DNA of 44,194 nucleotides from Paraktedonobacter sp964250225 (GTDB taxonomy: Bacteria; Chloroflexota; Ktedonobacteria; Ktedonobacterales; Ktedonobacteraceae), in assembly GCA_964250225.1 (NCBI GenBank), contig CAXUEY010000038.1:1-44194 (forward strand), written 5' to 3'. The position numbers and the translations under genes were made by a program. Below the pieces are notes generated by a model. That model saw only the letters and a program-made list of their open reading frames with translations. It had not been told where the DNA came from and made no database searches. How positions within the stretch are numbered: position 1 is the first letter of the stretch; every line of letters starts with the position of its first letter. Below, piece by piece: positions 25,224-33,972 of this stretch.

Positions 25224-26234
25224 TTGGCACATCCATTAAAAATAGGCTATAAAGCCTCGGCGGAGCAATTCGGACCCAGAGCATTGCTCAATTTTGCGAT
25301 TGAAGCGGAAACCTGCGGGTTTGATAGTGTCTGGATCAGCGATCATTTCCAGCCCTGGCGGCACACTGATGGGCACGCGCCCTTCGCTTTCTCCTGGTTG
25401 GGCGCGCTGGGCGAGCGCACTGAGCGTATCTTGCTCGGCACCAGCGTGCTCACGCCGACCTTCCGCTACCAGCCAGCGATTGTGGCCCAGGCCTTTGGTA
25501 CGCTGGGCGTGCTCAACCCTGGACGCATGATCCTGGGCGTGGGTTCGGGCGAATCGCTCAACGAGGTCGCGGTGACAGGGGGAGCATGGCCAGAACCCAA
25601 AGAACGCCTGGCCCGCCTGCGCGAGTCCATCGAATTGATCCGCAAACTGTGGACCGAAGATCTGGTGACGTTCGAGGGCGCCCATTATCGCACGCTGAAA
25701 GCGACCATCTACGATAAGCCCGCGCAGCCCATTCCCATCTATATCAGTGCTGGCGGTCCCGTGGCGGCAAAATTCGCGGGCCGCGTTGGAGATGGCTTTA
25801 TCTGCACCTCCGGCAAAGGCGACGAGCTGTACCGCGACAAGCTGCTGCCAGCAGTAGCCGAGGGCGCGCAAGCCGCTGGACGCGATCCCGGCTCGATTGA
25901 GAAAATGATCGAGGTAAAGGTTTCGTTCGATACTGACCGCGCGCGGGCCATGCAGGATACCAAAATCTGGGCGGCACTGGCCCTGCCTGCCGAGGATAAG
26001 GCCAATATCCACGATCCGCGTGAGATGGAGGAAAAAGCAACTGCCGTGGCTGACCAGGCTCACAAACGCTGGCTGGTCGCAAGCGACCCAGAGGAGCATA
26101 TCGAGCAGATCCGCCCGTATATCGAGCTGGGCTTTACGCACCTGGTCTTCCACGCCCCCGGCGATGACCAGTCGCGTTTCTTGCAACTGTATGCGAAGGA
26201 AATTTTGCCACGGCTGAGGAAACGCTGGGGCTAA
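25224..26234 (+). CDS. fgd: F420-dependent glucose-6-phosphate dehydrogenase
   Basis: 336 residues, luciferase-like (LLM) fold. It oxidises glucose-6-phosphate to 6-phosphogluconolactone and reduces coenzyme F420. Similarity to mycobacterial FGD1 is strong throughout: LKIGYKASAEQFGPR, SDHFQPWRH, GHAPFAFSW, LLGTSVLTPTFRYQPA, GGPVAAKFAGRVGDGFICTSGKG and HLVFHAPGDDQSRFL. It implies the host makes F420. No ATG fits; the TTG at 25224 is preceded by GAGGAGAG nine bases upstream and gives the family's N-terminus. A WYL-domain regulator begins 23 bases after its stop and is probably cotranscribed. Confidence 0.93.
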   Translation: MAHPLKIGYKASAEQFGPRALLNFAIEAETCGFDSVWISDHFQPWRHTDGHAPFAFSWLGALGERTERILLGTSVLTPTFRYQPAIVAQAFGTLGVLNPGRMILGVGSGESLNEVAVTGGAWPEPKERLARLRESIELIRKLWTEDLVTFEGAHYRTLKATIYDKPAQPIPIYISAGGPVAAKFAGRVGDGFICTSGKGDELYRDKLLPAVAEGAQAAGRDPGSIEKMIEVKVSFDTDRARAMQDTKIWAALALPAEDKANIHDPREMEEKATAVADQAHKRWLVASDPEEHIEQIRPYIELGFTHLVFHAPGDDQSRFLQLYAKEILPRLRKRWG

Positions 26235-26257
26235 CACACGGACGAGGATACCCCACT

Positions 26258-27262
26258 ATGCGCGCTGATCGATTATTGTCTATTATGCTGCTGTTGCAGG
26301 TGCATCGGCGAATTACGGCGCGTGAGCTGGCGAAACGGCTGGAGGTTTCGGAACGCACGATCTACCGCGATATGGAGGCGCTGAGCATGGCTGGTGTGCC
26401 AGTCACTGCTGAGCGCGGTACCGGCGGCGGTCTGGTGCTCTCCGAGACCTTCCGCACCAATCTGACCGGCTTGAACTCACTGGAGATTCAGGCGCTGTTT
26501 TTGAGCCGACCCATGCACGTGCTGAGCGATCTGGGGCTACACCAGGCGTCTGAGGCCGCGTTGATTAAACTTCAGGCGGTGCTACCCTCGCTCTCGCGCT
26601 ACAATGCCGAATATGTGCGCCAGCGCATTTATGTGGATGTGGCTGGCTGGCAGCGTCCGGGAGAAGAGCGGCTGACTTTTCTCCCGCTGCTGCAAGAAGC
26701 CATCTGGCAGGAGCGCAAAGTAAGTCTCGGCTATCAGCGTGAAGACAAGCCGGTGACGCGCATCGTTGACCCGCTGGGTCTGGTGGCGAAGGGCCGCATC
26801 TGGTACCTGGTGGCCAAAGTCGAGGGCCAGGCGCGCACGTATCGCATCTCGCGCATCCAGGAGGCGTGTATGCTGGACGAGCCATGCACGCGTCCGGCTG
26901 ACTTCGATCTTGCCAGCTACTGGCAGGAGTCATCCGCCGATTTTGTCGCACACATCCCGCGTCACATCGTCAACGCGCGCCTCACCGAGCGCGCACTTTC
27001 TCGTGTGCTCCACGCTGGCCGTTTTATCCAGGTCGAGCAGGTCAGTCCTCCTGACAACGCTGGCTGGCTCACCGCGCGCATCACCTTCGAGGCCAAAGAA
27101 GAGGCATGCGGCTACTTGCTCAGCTTTGGCACCGAGTTAGAGATTCTGGAGCCGTTGGAATTGCGAGAACAGGTCATCGATCTGGCCCAGAATCTGGTCG
27201 CCTTCTATGCGCAAAGAGAGATTGTTGAAAGTGAGTCGCTTTGCGCAGATAATGAGGCTTAA
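26258..27262 (+). CDS. WYL-domain transcriptional regulator (YafY-like)
   Basis: 334 residues: an N-terminal HTH_11-type helix-turn-helix (RADRLLSIMLLLQVHRRITARELAKRLEVSERTIYRDMEAL, positions 2-42 in outline), a short linker, then a WYL domain with GRIWYLVAKVEGQARTYRISRI (about 185-207) and a C-terminal WCX-type region. WYL regulators sense small ligands or nucleic acids. GAGGA lies nine bases before the ATG. Located directly behind fgd, which is its likeliest target or partner. Its stop codon overlaps that of the convergent gene. Confidence 0.88.
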   Translation: MRADRLLSIMLLLQVHRRITARELAKRLEVSERTIYRDMEALSMAGVPVTAERGTGGGLVLSETFRTNLTGLNSLEIQALFLSRPMHVLSDLGLHQASEAALIKLQAVLPSLSRYNAEYVRQRIYVDVAGWQRPGEERLTFLPLLQEAIWQERKVSLGYQREDKPVTRIVDPLGLVAKGRIWYLVAKVEGQARTYRISRIQEACMLDEPCTRPADFDLASYWQESSADFVAHIPRHIVNARLTERALSRVLHAGRFIQVEQVSPPDNAGWLTARITFEAKEEACGYLLSFGTELEILEPLELREQVIDLAQNLVAFYAQREIVESESLCADNEA

Positions 27263-27897
27263 TAAGCCACCGTAAAACGCTGGCGCGCAAACTGCGGCTT
27301 TTCAACCTCGTCGAGCATAGCCACCGCGAAGTCTTCCGCAGAGATACGGCTCTCACCTTTCTCATCGATCACCAGCGTATCGGTGGCGGTCCGATACTGG
27401 CCGGTGCGCTGTCCCGGCGCGATCAATGCCGCGGGGCTGAGGTAGGTCCAGTTGAGATTGGTTTCTTTTTGGTAAACTGCGAACGCATCGACGTGGGCCT
27501 GCGCAATGCTTTTCCACGCGGGGAGAAATTCGGGTGTGTCCATCAGTTTGACGCCTGGCGCAACCTCCAGGCCACCCGCGCCACCAACGACCAGCAGACG
27601 CGGCACCCCGGCCTGCGCGACGCCTTTCAGCAATGCGCGAGCCGCCTCGACCACTGCCGTCTCCGGCTGGTCACTGCCCGGCCCAATCGCGCTGACTACC
27701 ACCTCATGGCCGCTCACCGCCTGCGCCACACTGGTCGAATCAAGCACATTGGCCTCTTTGACATTCAAGTACTCTTCTGTGCTCGTGAGTTTCGCGGGGC
27801 TGCGCACCAGTGCCGTGACCTGGTGGCCACGCGCCAATGCTTCCTGCAAGATACGCTGCCCAATCATTCCACTCGCCCCAAACAATGCAATATGCAT
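27259..27897 (-). CDS. NAD(P)-binding oxidoreductase, atypical SDR (NmrA/YwnB-like)
   Basis: 212 residues with an N-terminal Rossmann motif MHIALFGASGMIGQ, then HQVTALVRSPAKL and VVVSAIGPG, and a central LLVVGGAGGLEV. This is the atypical short-chain dehydrogenase group that includes NmrA-like redox sensors and quinone/flavin reductases; the YxxxK catalytic pair is not obvious. ATG 27897 follows AAAGGAG at five bases. It converges with the WYL regulator with overlapping stop codons and no terminator between them. Confidence 0.82.
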   Translation of the reverse strand: MHIALFGASGMIGQRILQEALARGHQVTALVRSPAKLTSTEEYLNVKEANVLDSTSVAQAVSGHEVVVSAIGPGSDQPETAVVEAARALLKGVAQAGVPRLLVVGGAGGLEVAPGVKLMDTPEFLPAWKSIAQAHVDAFAVYQKETNLNWTYLSPAALIAPGQRTGQYRTATDTLVIDEKGESRISAEDFAVAMLDEVEKPQFARQRFTVAY

Positions 27898-28023
27898 ACT
27901 GGCTCCTTTATCGCTCATAGCTCTTGATAGGAAAAAAGGCTGATTGCTAGCCTCTCTTTATTATTGTAGGATGTGATTCAATAACGTCAAAGCGCAACAG
28001 CTATGTACACTACCTTGATCCAC

Positions 28024-28061
28024 TTGACAGCTTACTTTGTAATATGATATATGAATCATAT
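28024..28061 (+). promoter_or_regulatory. Esterase promoter with overlapping palindromic operator
   Basis: TTGACA (28024-28029), 18-bp spacer, TATATG (28048-28053) with an extended -10 TG at 28045-28046. An inverted repeat ATATGAT-N6-ATCATAT (28042-28048 with 28055-28061) covers the -10 box and start region, the usual place for a repressor. Confidence 0.5.
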
Positions 28062-28185
28062 GTCACATAGTAATGCGGCGTTGTAGTGCTTCCTATCTAT
28101 CAATGCACCGTTTTTCCCTGGTCAGCTATGGAGGCTGGTCTCAGGTCAGCAGTTCGGTACAGAGAAGTACCAGGAAGGTATACGG

Positions 28186-29634
28186 ATGTCACGTTCATCA
28201 AAATTGCTTGCTCTGCTGTTGGGTTTTGTCTTGCTGGGGGGTAGTCTCGTTTTTCCGCATTTCGTGCATACTGCTCATGCCAGTAGCGGCACGTTTCAGC
28301 AGTTCACCTTTAATGGTTCGGCTGGCAGTCGTCCGTACTTTGTTTATACGCCCGTCAACTACCAGACCAGCGAGGTCGTTCCCATGATTGTCATGCTGCA
28401 TGGCTGCACGCAAGATCCCACAGATTTCGCGGCTGGCACCCAGATGAATGCCCTGGCCGATCAGAAACAGTTCATCGTGGTGTATCCCCAACAAACGAGC
28501 AGCGATAACTCCAGCAAGTGCTGGAATTGGTTCCTACCTGCTGATCAGTCGCGGGGTAGCGGGGAACCGGCCATCATCGCGGGCATTGTACAAACGGTTG
28601 AGCAGAACACCGCGCAATGGTCCATTGATACGAAGCGTGTCTACGTGACTGGCATGTCTGCTGGCGCAGCAATGTCCGTCATCATGGGCGCGACCTATCC
28701 CGACATCTTCGCGGCTATGGGTGAAGAGTCGGGTCTGGAGTATCAGGCCGCAACCTCTTTGAATGCCGCATTTACCGCGCAGTCGAATGGTGGTCCCAGC
28801 CCATCACAGCAGGGGCAGGCAGCATTCAATGCAATGGGTAGTAATGCGCGCGTTGTCCCTACCATCTCTTTCCAGGGAACCAGCGACACGACGGTAGCTC
28901 CTATCAATGGCGATCAAATCGTGCAGCAGTGGATGCAGACCGATCATCTCGCCTCCAATGGCACGTATAACGCCAGCTTTAACAGCCCCACCAGCAGCAC
29001 CAATGGGCAGGTTCCTGGTTCTCAGGGGCGTGCTTTTACAACCCAGACCTGGAATGACAGCAATGGGAATGAAATCCAGGAGTATTGGAAGGTTACTGGC
29101 ATGGGGCACGCCTGGTCAGGCGGAAGCACTGCTGGCTCGTTTACTGATCCCAATGGACCAAGCGCTACCAACGCCATGTACACTTTCTTCATAAACCATC
29201 CCATGCCTGGGGCGGGTACACCGACTCCAACCCCAACGCAAACGTCTACACCCACCCCGACGCCTACCCAGACGTCCACGCCTACACCCACGCCCACACC
29301 AGTAGGTACGAGTTGCCAGATCCACTATGGCGTGATTGCCCTTCCGCCCAGCAATTTCCAGGTCGGGTTCACGATTACGAATACGGGTACCACCGCGATT
29401 ACGAGCTGGACGCTGAAATTTTCGTTTACCAATGGGCAAAAGGTCACCCTGGGCTGGAATGGCGTTTTCTCACAATCAGGCAGCGCGGTAACGATTACCA
29501 ATACGCCGTCTAACGGTTTTATTGCGGCTGGAAGCTCGTTGACTGTGCCACCAGGTTTCCAGGCCACCTTCAACGGCTCAAATCCATCGCCAACCTCATT
29601 CACGCTCAATGGAGCGAATTGTAGCATTGTGTAG
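28186..29634 (+). CDS. Secreted PHB-depolymerase-type esterase with C-terminal CBM2
   Basis: 482 residues. Signal peptide (basic MSRSSK, hydrophobic core, cleavage after about THAHA at 33), then an esterase domain of the PHB depolymerase/CE1 type: MIVMLHGCTQDP oxyanion strand, nucleophile Ser158 in GMSAGAAMS, and a late MGHAWSGG histidine. A Pro-Thr repeat linker (about 344-370) leads to a family 2 carbohydrate-binding module (FQVGFTITNTGTTAITSW, GWNGVFSQSG) bounded by two cysteines. Such proteins degrade extracellular polyhydroxybutyrate or remove acetyl/feruloyl groups from xylan; the cellulose/xylan-binding module favours plant polymer. AGGAAGG seven bases before the ATG. Confidence 0.88.
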   Translation: MSRSSKLLALLLGFVLLGGSLVFPHFVHTAHASSGTFQQFTFNGSAGSRPYFVYTPVNYQTSEVVPMIVMLHGCTQDPTDFAAGTQMNALADQKQFIVVYPQQTSSDNSSKCWNWFLPADQSRGSGEPAIIAGIVQTVEQNTAQWSIDTKRVYVTGMSAGAAMSVIMGATYPDIFAAMGEESGLEYQAATSLNAAFTAQSNGGPSPSQQGQAAFNAMGSNARVVPTISFQGTSDTTVAPINGDQIVQQWMQTDHLASNGTYNASFNSPTSSTNGQVPGSQGRAFTTQTWNDSNGNEIQEYWKVTGMGHAWSGGSTAGSFTDPNGPSATNAMYTFFINHPMPGAGTPTPTPTQTSTPTPTPTQTSTPTPTPTPVGTSCQIHYGVIALPPSNFQVGFTITNTGTTAITSWTLKFSFTNGQKVTLGWNGVFSQSGSAVTITNTPSNGFIAAGSSLTVPPGFQATFNGSNPSPTSFTLNGANCSIV

Positions 29635-29643
29635 GTTACACAA

Positions 29644-29693
29644 ATAAGAGAAGTGTATGGAGTATTGTATAATATTCCATACACTTCTCTTAT
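29644..29693. terminator. Long terminator hairpin after the esterase gene
   Basis: Perfect 18-bp stem (29644-29661 with 29676-29693), extended inward by a G-T and several A-T pairs. It also lies at the 3' end of the minus-strand TetR remnant. Confidence 0.8.
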
Positions 29694-29695
29694 GA

Positions 29696-29887
29696 TTACT
29701 TCTCACCATACGAACCGACACCAGCTTCTAACAGTGCAAACGCGTGTTTCGTCATAGCCACGATTTCGGGATAGATCGCGTCAGCTTGCTGGCCCGCGAG
29801 CAATTGCTGATAGATCTGCGTGGTGATGGTGTGGTAGAGCGCGCCCACAAAGCTGGCTACAAGTTGAGCGGCAGAGTTGTCCTGTTC
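29696..29887 (-). pseudogene. Remnant of a TetR-type regulator, C-terminal part only
   Basis: On the minus strand one frame is open for about 61 codons to TAA (29698-29696) and reads like the end of a TetR ligand domain: AAQLVASFVGALYHTITTQI, a QQLLAGQQADAIYP stretch and EIVAMTKHAFALLEAG. It begins immediately after an in-frame TGA, at the end of the amidohydrolase gene, with no start codon and no DNA-binding domain. A deletion joining the amidohydrolase to the middle of a regulator gene would explain this. The family match is from reading only. Confidence 0.5.
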
Positions 29888-30764
29888 AGAACGAAAAGGT
29901 CATCTTCGCCACTGCCGTATGTGCGAGCAGTTTCTGCGCGTTGCCCCACATCAGTTTAGCGGTGACTTCGGGTGAGAAGTAGTCGAGCTTCTCGAAGTCG
30001 GCCAGCCAACGTTGAGGCGTGATAAAGGGATAATCGGAGCCGAAGAGAAAACGGTCCTGCATACGCGTGGCGGCCATACGCAAGAGTTCTTCGGGGATGC
30101 GTTTGGGCACCCAGCCCGACAGATCGTTGTAGATATTAGTTTTATGCTGCATCGCGGCCAACATCTCCTCGTGCCAGGGCCAGGAGGGATGCGCGCCGAT
30201 AATCGTCAGGCCGGGGAAATCGGCGGCCAGGGAGTCCAGGTAGATTGGACGTGTATAGTCCATTTTGATGCCCATCCCACCGGGCGTACCAGCTCCCAGG
30301 CCGTTGGTGCCGGTATGGAAAAGAGCAGGGACGCCCAGTTCCTGGATCTTCTCCATCAACGGATAGAAAGTGGGATCGTTGGGGTAAAAGGCCTGGACGC
30401 CAGGATGGAATTTCGCGCCCGCCAGGCCCAGGTCTTTGATAGCGCGTTCCATCTCTTTGACGGCGGCCTTGCCCTTGTGGGGATCGACGCTGGCAAAGCC
30501 GATGAATTGCTGGGGATAGCGCGCGACAATCGCCGCAACATAATCATTACCCAGCGGAGGCAGGCCCGTCGCGGTTTCAGCATCCCAGGCCAGCAGCACG
30601 CCGATCATATCCGTAGCCGCGTACTCAGCGGCAAGCTGGTCGATATCTTTGAGCTTTACTTCAGTGCGGAAATAGCGTTCGGCAGCTTTGGCATAGGGAC
30701 CAAGCGTCACCTGCATAAATTCGGTGGTGGGGAGATGGACATGAAAATCGATTGCGCGTGGCAT
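29886..30764 (-). CDS. Amidohydrolase family 2 (ACMSD-like metal hydrolase)
   Basis: 292-residue TIM-barrel metal hydrolase or decarboxylase. Motifs: IDFHVHLP (metal HxH) at the N-terminus, GAKFHPGVQAFYP, ALFHTGTN, IIGAHPSWPWHEE and FLFGSDYPF with the catalytic Asp near the C-terminus. This is the ACMSD / gamma-resorcylate decarboxylase group; substrate unknown. GGAGG lies eight bases before the ATG. The last few residues (KMTFSF) run into the TetR remnant, so the natural C-terminus may have been altered by the same deletion. Confidence 0.82.
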   Translation of the reverse strand: MPRAIDFHVHLPTTEFMQVTLGPYAKAAERYFRTEVKLKDIDQLAAEYAATDMIGVLLAWDAETATGLPPLGNDYVAAIVARYPQQFIGFASVDPHKGKAAVKEMERAIKDLGLAGAKFHPGVQAFYPNDPTFYPLMEKIQELGVPALFHTGTNGLGAGTPGGMGIKMDYTRPIYLDSLAADFPGLTIIGAHPSWPWHEEMLAAMQHKTNIYNDLSGWVPKRIPEELLRMAATRMQDRFLFGSDYPFITPQRWLADFEKLDYFSPEVTAKLMWGNAQKLLAHTAVAKMTFSF

Positions 30765-30851
30765 AATTTGTTCCTCCAGTCGGTTATTTCACACAATATG
30801 CTAACTGTTTCGTTCTATATAATTATAACTCGAACTGGAGAGGAGAATAAA

Positions 30852-30889
30852 GAGAGGCCTCACCGATGCTACACACCGGCGAGGCTCTC
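30852..30889 (-). terminator. Imperfect hairpin after the small HTH gene
   Basis: Arms 30852-30865 and 30877-30889 pair with a bulge and a mismatch (GAGAGGCCTCACCG against CGGCGAGGCTCTC). About 20 bases past the stop of the HTH gene. Confidence 0.45.
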
Positions 30890-30908
30890 CTGTCTGGCTA
30901 TGATCTGA

Positions 30909-31115
30909 CTACGCCTGCGACACGACCGCAGCGTTAAGCAAGACATCCAGGGTTTTGCGACGCACGCGATACGACTGGCGCTGTCCCACATGGGGCAATG
31001 TCACCGCCTCAAGTACGCCGTTTTTAATCCAACGTCGTACCGTTGTATCATCTACGCGTAACTTTTGTGCAACCTCGCTGACCGTCAGCAGATCGTGATC
31101 GTCATGAACAACCAT
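30909..31115 (-). CDS. Small helix-turn-helix DNA-binding protein (excisionase/HTH_17 type)
   Basis: 68 residues forming a single MerR-like winged helix: LLTVSEVAQKLRVDDTTVRR then WIKNGVLEAV and SYRVRRKTLDVLL. This is the excisionase family domain found in phage/integron directionality factors and in many stand-alone chromosomal regulators. AAGGAGG six bases before the ATG. No integrase is in the window. It borders a 0.6-kb AT-rich stretch that holds an inverted repeat (31217-31237), a possible binding site. Confidence 0.82.
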   Translation of the reverse strand: MVVHDDHDLLTVSEVAQKLRVDDTTVRRWIKNGVLEAVTLPHVGQRQSYRVRRKTLDVLLNAAVVSQA

Positions 31116-31644
31116 AAAAAACCTCCTTATGTCGCTTGTTCACACCGTTCGTTTTGCACCTGACTGAAAGTTGGTCCCTTCAAACTCTCAGAGACGCAAA
31201 GCTTAACTCCTAAACCGGTATAATAATGTACTATACCAGATAAATAAAATATATTCAATAGGCAAATTTTATGGGTTTGCTAGTTAACAGGGATTGCGTG
31301 ACCAAATATCCACGAACGACTGCTTTTCCTGTTTCCCTGAATCCATCTCTTTTTCCTTTATTTATTTATAATTGGCAAAATTCTATTTATAGTAAAAAAT
31401 CGTTTGCACCTGTTAATCTAAATACCTGTTAAACTTGAAAACAAGGGTATATTTTTCTGGCTTTGTGGCCTTTTACATAGACGTGTAACACAAGATATAT
31501 CTCTGCACACGATATTTCACAAAAGCCAATATTCGATGATAGCGACATCTAAAAGTACTATAGCAAATAAGCATATGTTTTTCGTGTCTGCCAATGAAAA
31601 CAAAATTGGCAATGATTTATCGTCCAGAGCTAGTGATATGCCCA
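31116..31644. other. AT-rich intergenic stretch, no gene recognised
   Basis: Markedly more AT-rich than the rest of the window. It contains an inverted repeat GGTATA-N9-TATACC (31217-31222 with 31232-31237) upstream of the HTH gene and a small hairpin TGCCAAT/ATTGGCA (31589-31595 with 31605-31611). A plus-strand frame of 71 codons beginning at 31536 runs through two strong hairpins and has no ribosome binding site, so I do not call it. Confidence 0.5.
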
Positions 31645-31724
31645 TTTGCTCTTCTGGAAGAGCAAAAAGCGTCCCTGAGGGCAAACACGATACTTGCGAT
31701 GTGTTTGCCCTCAGGGACGCTTTT
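31645..31724 (-). terminator. Double hairpin terminating the opp operon
   Basis: A perfect 24-bp stem (31665-31688 with 31701-31724, 12-base loop), ending in TTTTT on the minus strand, is followed on that strand by a second perfect 9-bp hairpin with a tetraloop (31645-31653 with 31658-31666). They lie 24 bases past the oppF-like stop. Confidence 0.8.
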
Positions 31725-31747
31725 CCTCGTATGAAGGTAGTCAGGTT

Positions 31748-32824
31748 TTAGGGCTTTCCAGCAGCCTGCTGAGCTACATCCTGCTTTTCGTCAGTCCCAG
31801 CACCATAGAGAAAACAGTGGGTCCAGTGGCCGTTGCCCAGTTCAGTGCGCTGGGGAATACGCTGACGGCACACCTCCATCGCGTGGGGGCAGCGTGGATG
31901 GAAACGGCAGCCGGTGGGGGGTGTAATCAAGCTAGGAATCTCGCCACGCGCGCCAACCGGCTTCATCCCGACTTCACCAGCCTTGATACGTTCAGGGTCT
32001 GGGGCTGCCGAGATAAGCAGCTGTGTGTAGGGGTGTTTCGGCTCTTGCGTGACCTCTTCGCTCGGCCCGCCTTCCACCATCTGCCCGGCGTACATTACCA
32101 GCGTATCTTCCGCGAAATAGCGGGCGCTAGCGATATCATGTGTGATATAGAGCAGAGCCAGTTGCTCTTCATCTTTCAGGCGCAACAGCAGATTGAGGAT
32201 ATCCAGGCGGATCGAGACATCCAGCATCGAAACCGGCTCGTCGGCCAGCAACACCTGGGGATGCACTGCCAGGGCACGCGCGATGGCGATGCGTTGGCGC
32301 TGACCGCCGCTCAACTGGTGGGGATGTTTCTCAATAAACTGCTCAGCCGGGGTCAGGCTGACGCGGTTCAGCAGAGAAAGGATCTGCTCTGTCTCTTGAC
32401 GCCGATTTTTGGCATGGCCAAAGATGCGCAATGGACGCGCCAGGTGATAGCGCACATTATGCACCGGGTTCAGCGAGGAAAAGGGGTCTTGAAAGATCAA
32501 CTGGACGTGACGGCGATACTCGCGTAGCGCCGCTGAATTGCGCGTCAGGTGCAGTGGTTGGCCCCGAAACTGAAAGGTACCGGCGCTGGGGTCATAGAGA
32601 CGGGCCAGCATACGCGCGATAGTGGTTTTTCCGCTACCACTCTCGCCCACCAGCGCCGTAGCGCGTCCAGGGTAGAGGCTCAGCGAAGTATCCTCAACCG
32701 CGTGGACCGCGCGCGCTTTCCCAAACAGGGGCGAGCCAACAGGAAAATGTTTGCGCAGATGTATCGCTTCCAGCACAGGAGTTACCGTCTGGGCGTCCTC
32801 TGGCTGATATGCTATTTCCTTCAT
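31748..32824 (-). CDS. Oligopeptide-type ABC transporter ATP-binding protein (OppF-like)
   Basis: 358 residues, cytoplasmic ATPase of the Opp/Dpp class. Walker A GESGSGKTT, Q-loop FQDPFSSLNP, signature LSGGQRQR, Walker B VLLADEPVSMLD and H-loop ITHD are intact. The C-terminal oligo/dipeptide domain (KHPYTQLLISA, GCRFHPRCPHAMEVC) carries the family's conserved cysteines. Its ATG overlaps the stop of the OppD-like gene by four bases. Last gene of the five-gene transport operon, which reads SBP, OppB, OppC, OppD, OppF. Confidence 0.92.
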   Translation of the reverse strand: MKEIAYQPEDAQTVTPVLEAIHLRKHFPVGSPLFGKARAVHAVEDTSLSLYPGRATALVGESGSGKTTIARMLARLYDPSAGTFQFRGQPLHLTRNSAALREYRRHVQLIFQDPFSSLNPVHNVRYHLARPLRIFGHAKNRRQETEQILSLLNRVSLTPAEQFIEKHPHQLSGGQRQRIAIARALAVHPQVLLADEPVSMLDVSIRLDILNLLLRLKDEEQLALLYITHDIASARYFAEDTLVMYAGQMVEGGPSEEVTQEPKHPYTQLLISAAPDPERIKAGEVGMKPVGARGEIPSLITPPTGCRFHPRCPHAMEVCRQRIPQRTELGNGHWTHCFLYGAGTDEKQDVAQQAAGKP

Positions 32825-33972
32825 CGAACCTTTCCTCCCTCACTGAGAAACATATACCCCGCTGCGAACTGTTCAGCCGTTGGTGTTTCTGTGGCGCGAA
32901 ATTGTGGGTTATAGAGGTGGCAGGAGACCAGCGGAGTATCTCTATCGACGGTACCATCCCTGCTCGGCTGCAGAACAGGCTCGACGCTCTGACAGGGTCC
33001 AAAGGCCATCGGACAACGTGGGCGAAACGCACACCCGGCGGGAACTTCGCGCAGGTCAGGTGGAGATCCGGGGATACCGCCCATCGTGTGGCGGGGACCA
33101 TGCAACGTTGGAAAAGAATTGAGCAGGCCATAGCTGTAGGGATGGCGCGGATTGAGATAGAGATCTTTGCTGCTCGCCTTTTCCACCATCTTGCCCGCGT
33201 ACATAATCGCCACTTTATCGGCCAGTTCGAGTAGTAACGACAGATCGTGGGTGATAAAGATCAGCGCCATCGAGAAATCCTTACACAGCGAACTGATTAA
33301 CTCCAGAATTTCACGCTGCACCACCACATCCAGTGCCGTCGTTGGCTCATCCATGACAATCAGGGATGGGTTGAGCGCCAGGGCAATCGCAATCACCGCG
33401 CGCTGGCGCATACCGCCGCTCAACTCGTGGGGATAGCTCTTCAAGCGATCAGAGGCGATGCCCACCAGGTTAAGCAACTCGATAGCACGTTTTTTGCGCT
33501 GCTCCGCGCGCATATCGGGGCGATGCGTCTGGAGCACATCCATAATCTGAGTGCCGACCGTCAGGACCGGGTTGAGCGCGTTCATAGCGCTCTGAAAGAC
33601 AATCGAAAGCTCATTCCAGCGGAAACGTCGCAACTGCGCGGGGCTGAGTTGCAGCAGATCAAGCGCGCCATCGGGCGTGGCAGCGTTGGTCGCGCGCAGC
33701 TTCGTGATCACTGGCAAACTCTGCTGCTCCTCAGATGGGTAGTAGAGGATCTCGCCGCCGGTAATATAGGCAGGCGAACGCAGCAAACGTGTGATGGCAT
33801 ACGCCAGCGTTGATTTGCCACAACCACTTTCTCCAGCCAGACCCAGGATCTCGCCGCGCTTTAAGGTGAAGCTGACGTTATCAACCGCATGAACATTGCC
33901 ATTGGTCGCTGCATAATCGACGCTGAGGTTTCTAACATCCAGGAGCGTCTGGGTAGCCGTGCTACTTCCCAT
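32821..33972 (-). CDS. Oligopeptide-type ABC transporter ATP-binding protein (OppD-like)
   Basis: 383 residues. Walker A GESGCGKST, Q-loop FQSAMNALNP, signature LSGGMRQR, Walker B LIVMDEPTTALD and H-loop ITHD; C-terminal GCAFRPRCPMAFGPC cysteine motif. An insert of about 30 residues after the first strand pair (STEEQQ-like, LRATNAATPDG region) makes it longer than usual OppD. The ATG shares one base with the stop of the OppC-like gene (TAATG), so translation is coupled on both sides. Confidence 0.92.
   Translation of the reverse strand: MGSSTATQTLLDVRNLSVDYAATNGNVHAVDNVSFTLKRGEILGLAGESGCGKSTLAYAITRLLRSPAYITGGEILYYPSEEQQSLPVITKLRATNAATPDGALDLLQLSPAQLRRFRWNELSIVFQSAMNALNPVLTVGTQIMDVLQTHRPDMRAEQRKKRAIELLNLVGIASDRLKSYPHELSGGMRQRAVIAIALALNPSLIVMDEPTTALDVVVQREILELISSLCKDFSMALIFITHDLSLLLELADKVAIMYAGKMVEKASSKDLYLNPRHPYSYGLLNSFPTLHGPRHTMGGIPGSPPDLREVPAGCAFRPRCPMAFGPCQSVEPVLQPSRDGTVDRDTPLVSCHLYNPQFRATETPTAEQFAAGYMFLSEGGKVR

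Noticed and set aside
25236..26237. 333-codon minus-strand frame
   Set aside because: Exactly antisense to the F420-dependent dehydrogenase, whose family match is unambiguous.
29218..29300. Short tandem DNA repeat inside the esterase gene
   Set aside because: It is the coding sequence of a Pro-Thr linker between catalytic domain and CBM2, common in secreted enzymes, not a separate element or CRISPR.
30012..30908. 298-codon plus-strand frame
   Set aside because: Antisense to the amidohydrolase and lacks family features.
31536..31751. 71-codon plus-strand frame
   Set aside because: Runs through two strong terminator hairpins of the opposite-strand opp operon and has no ribosome binding site.
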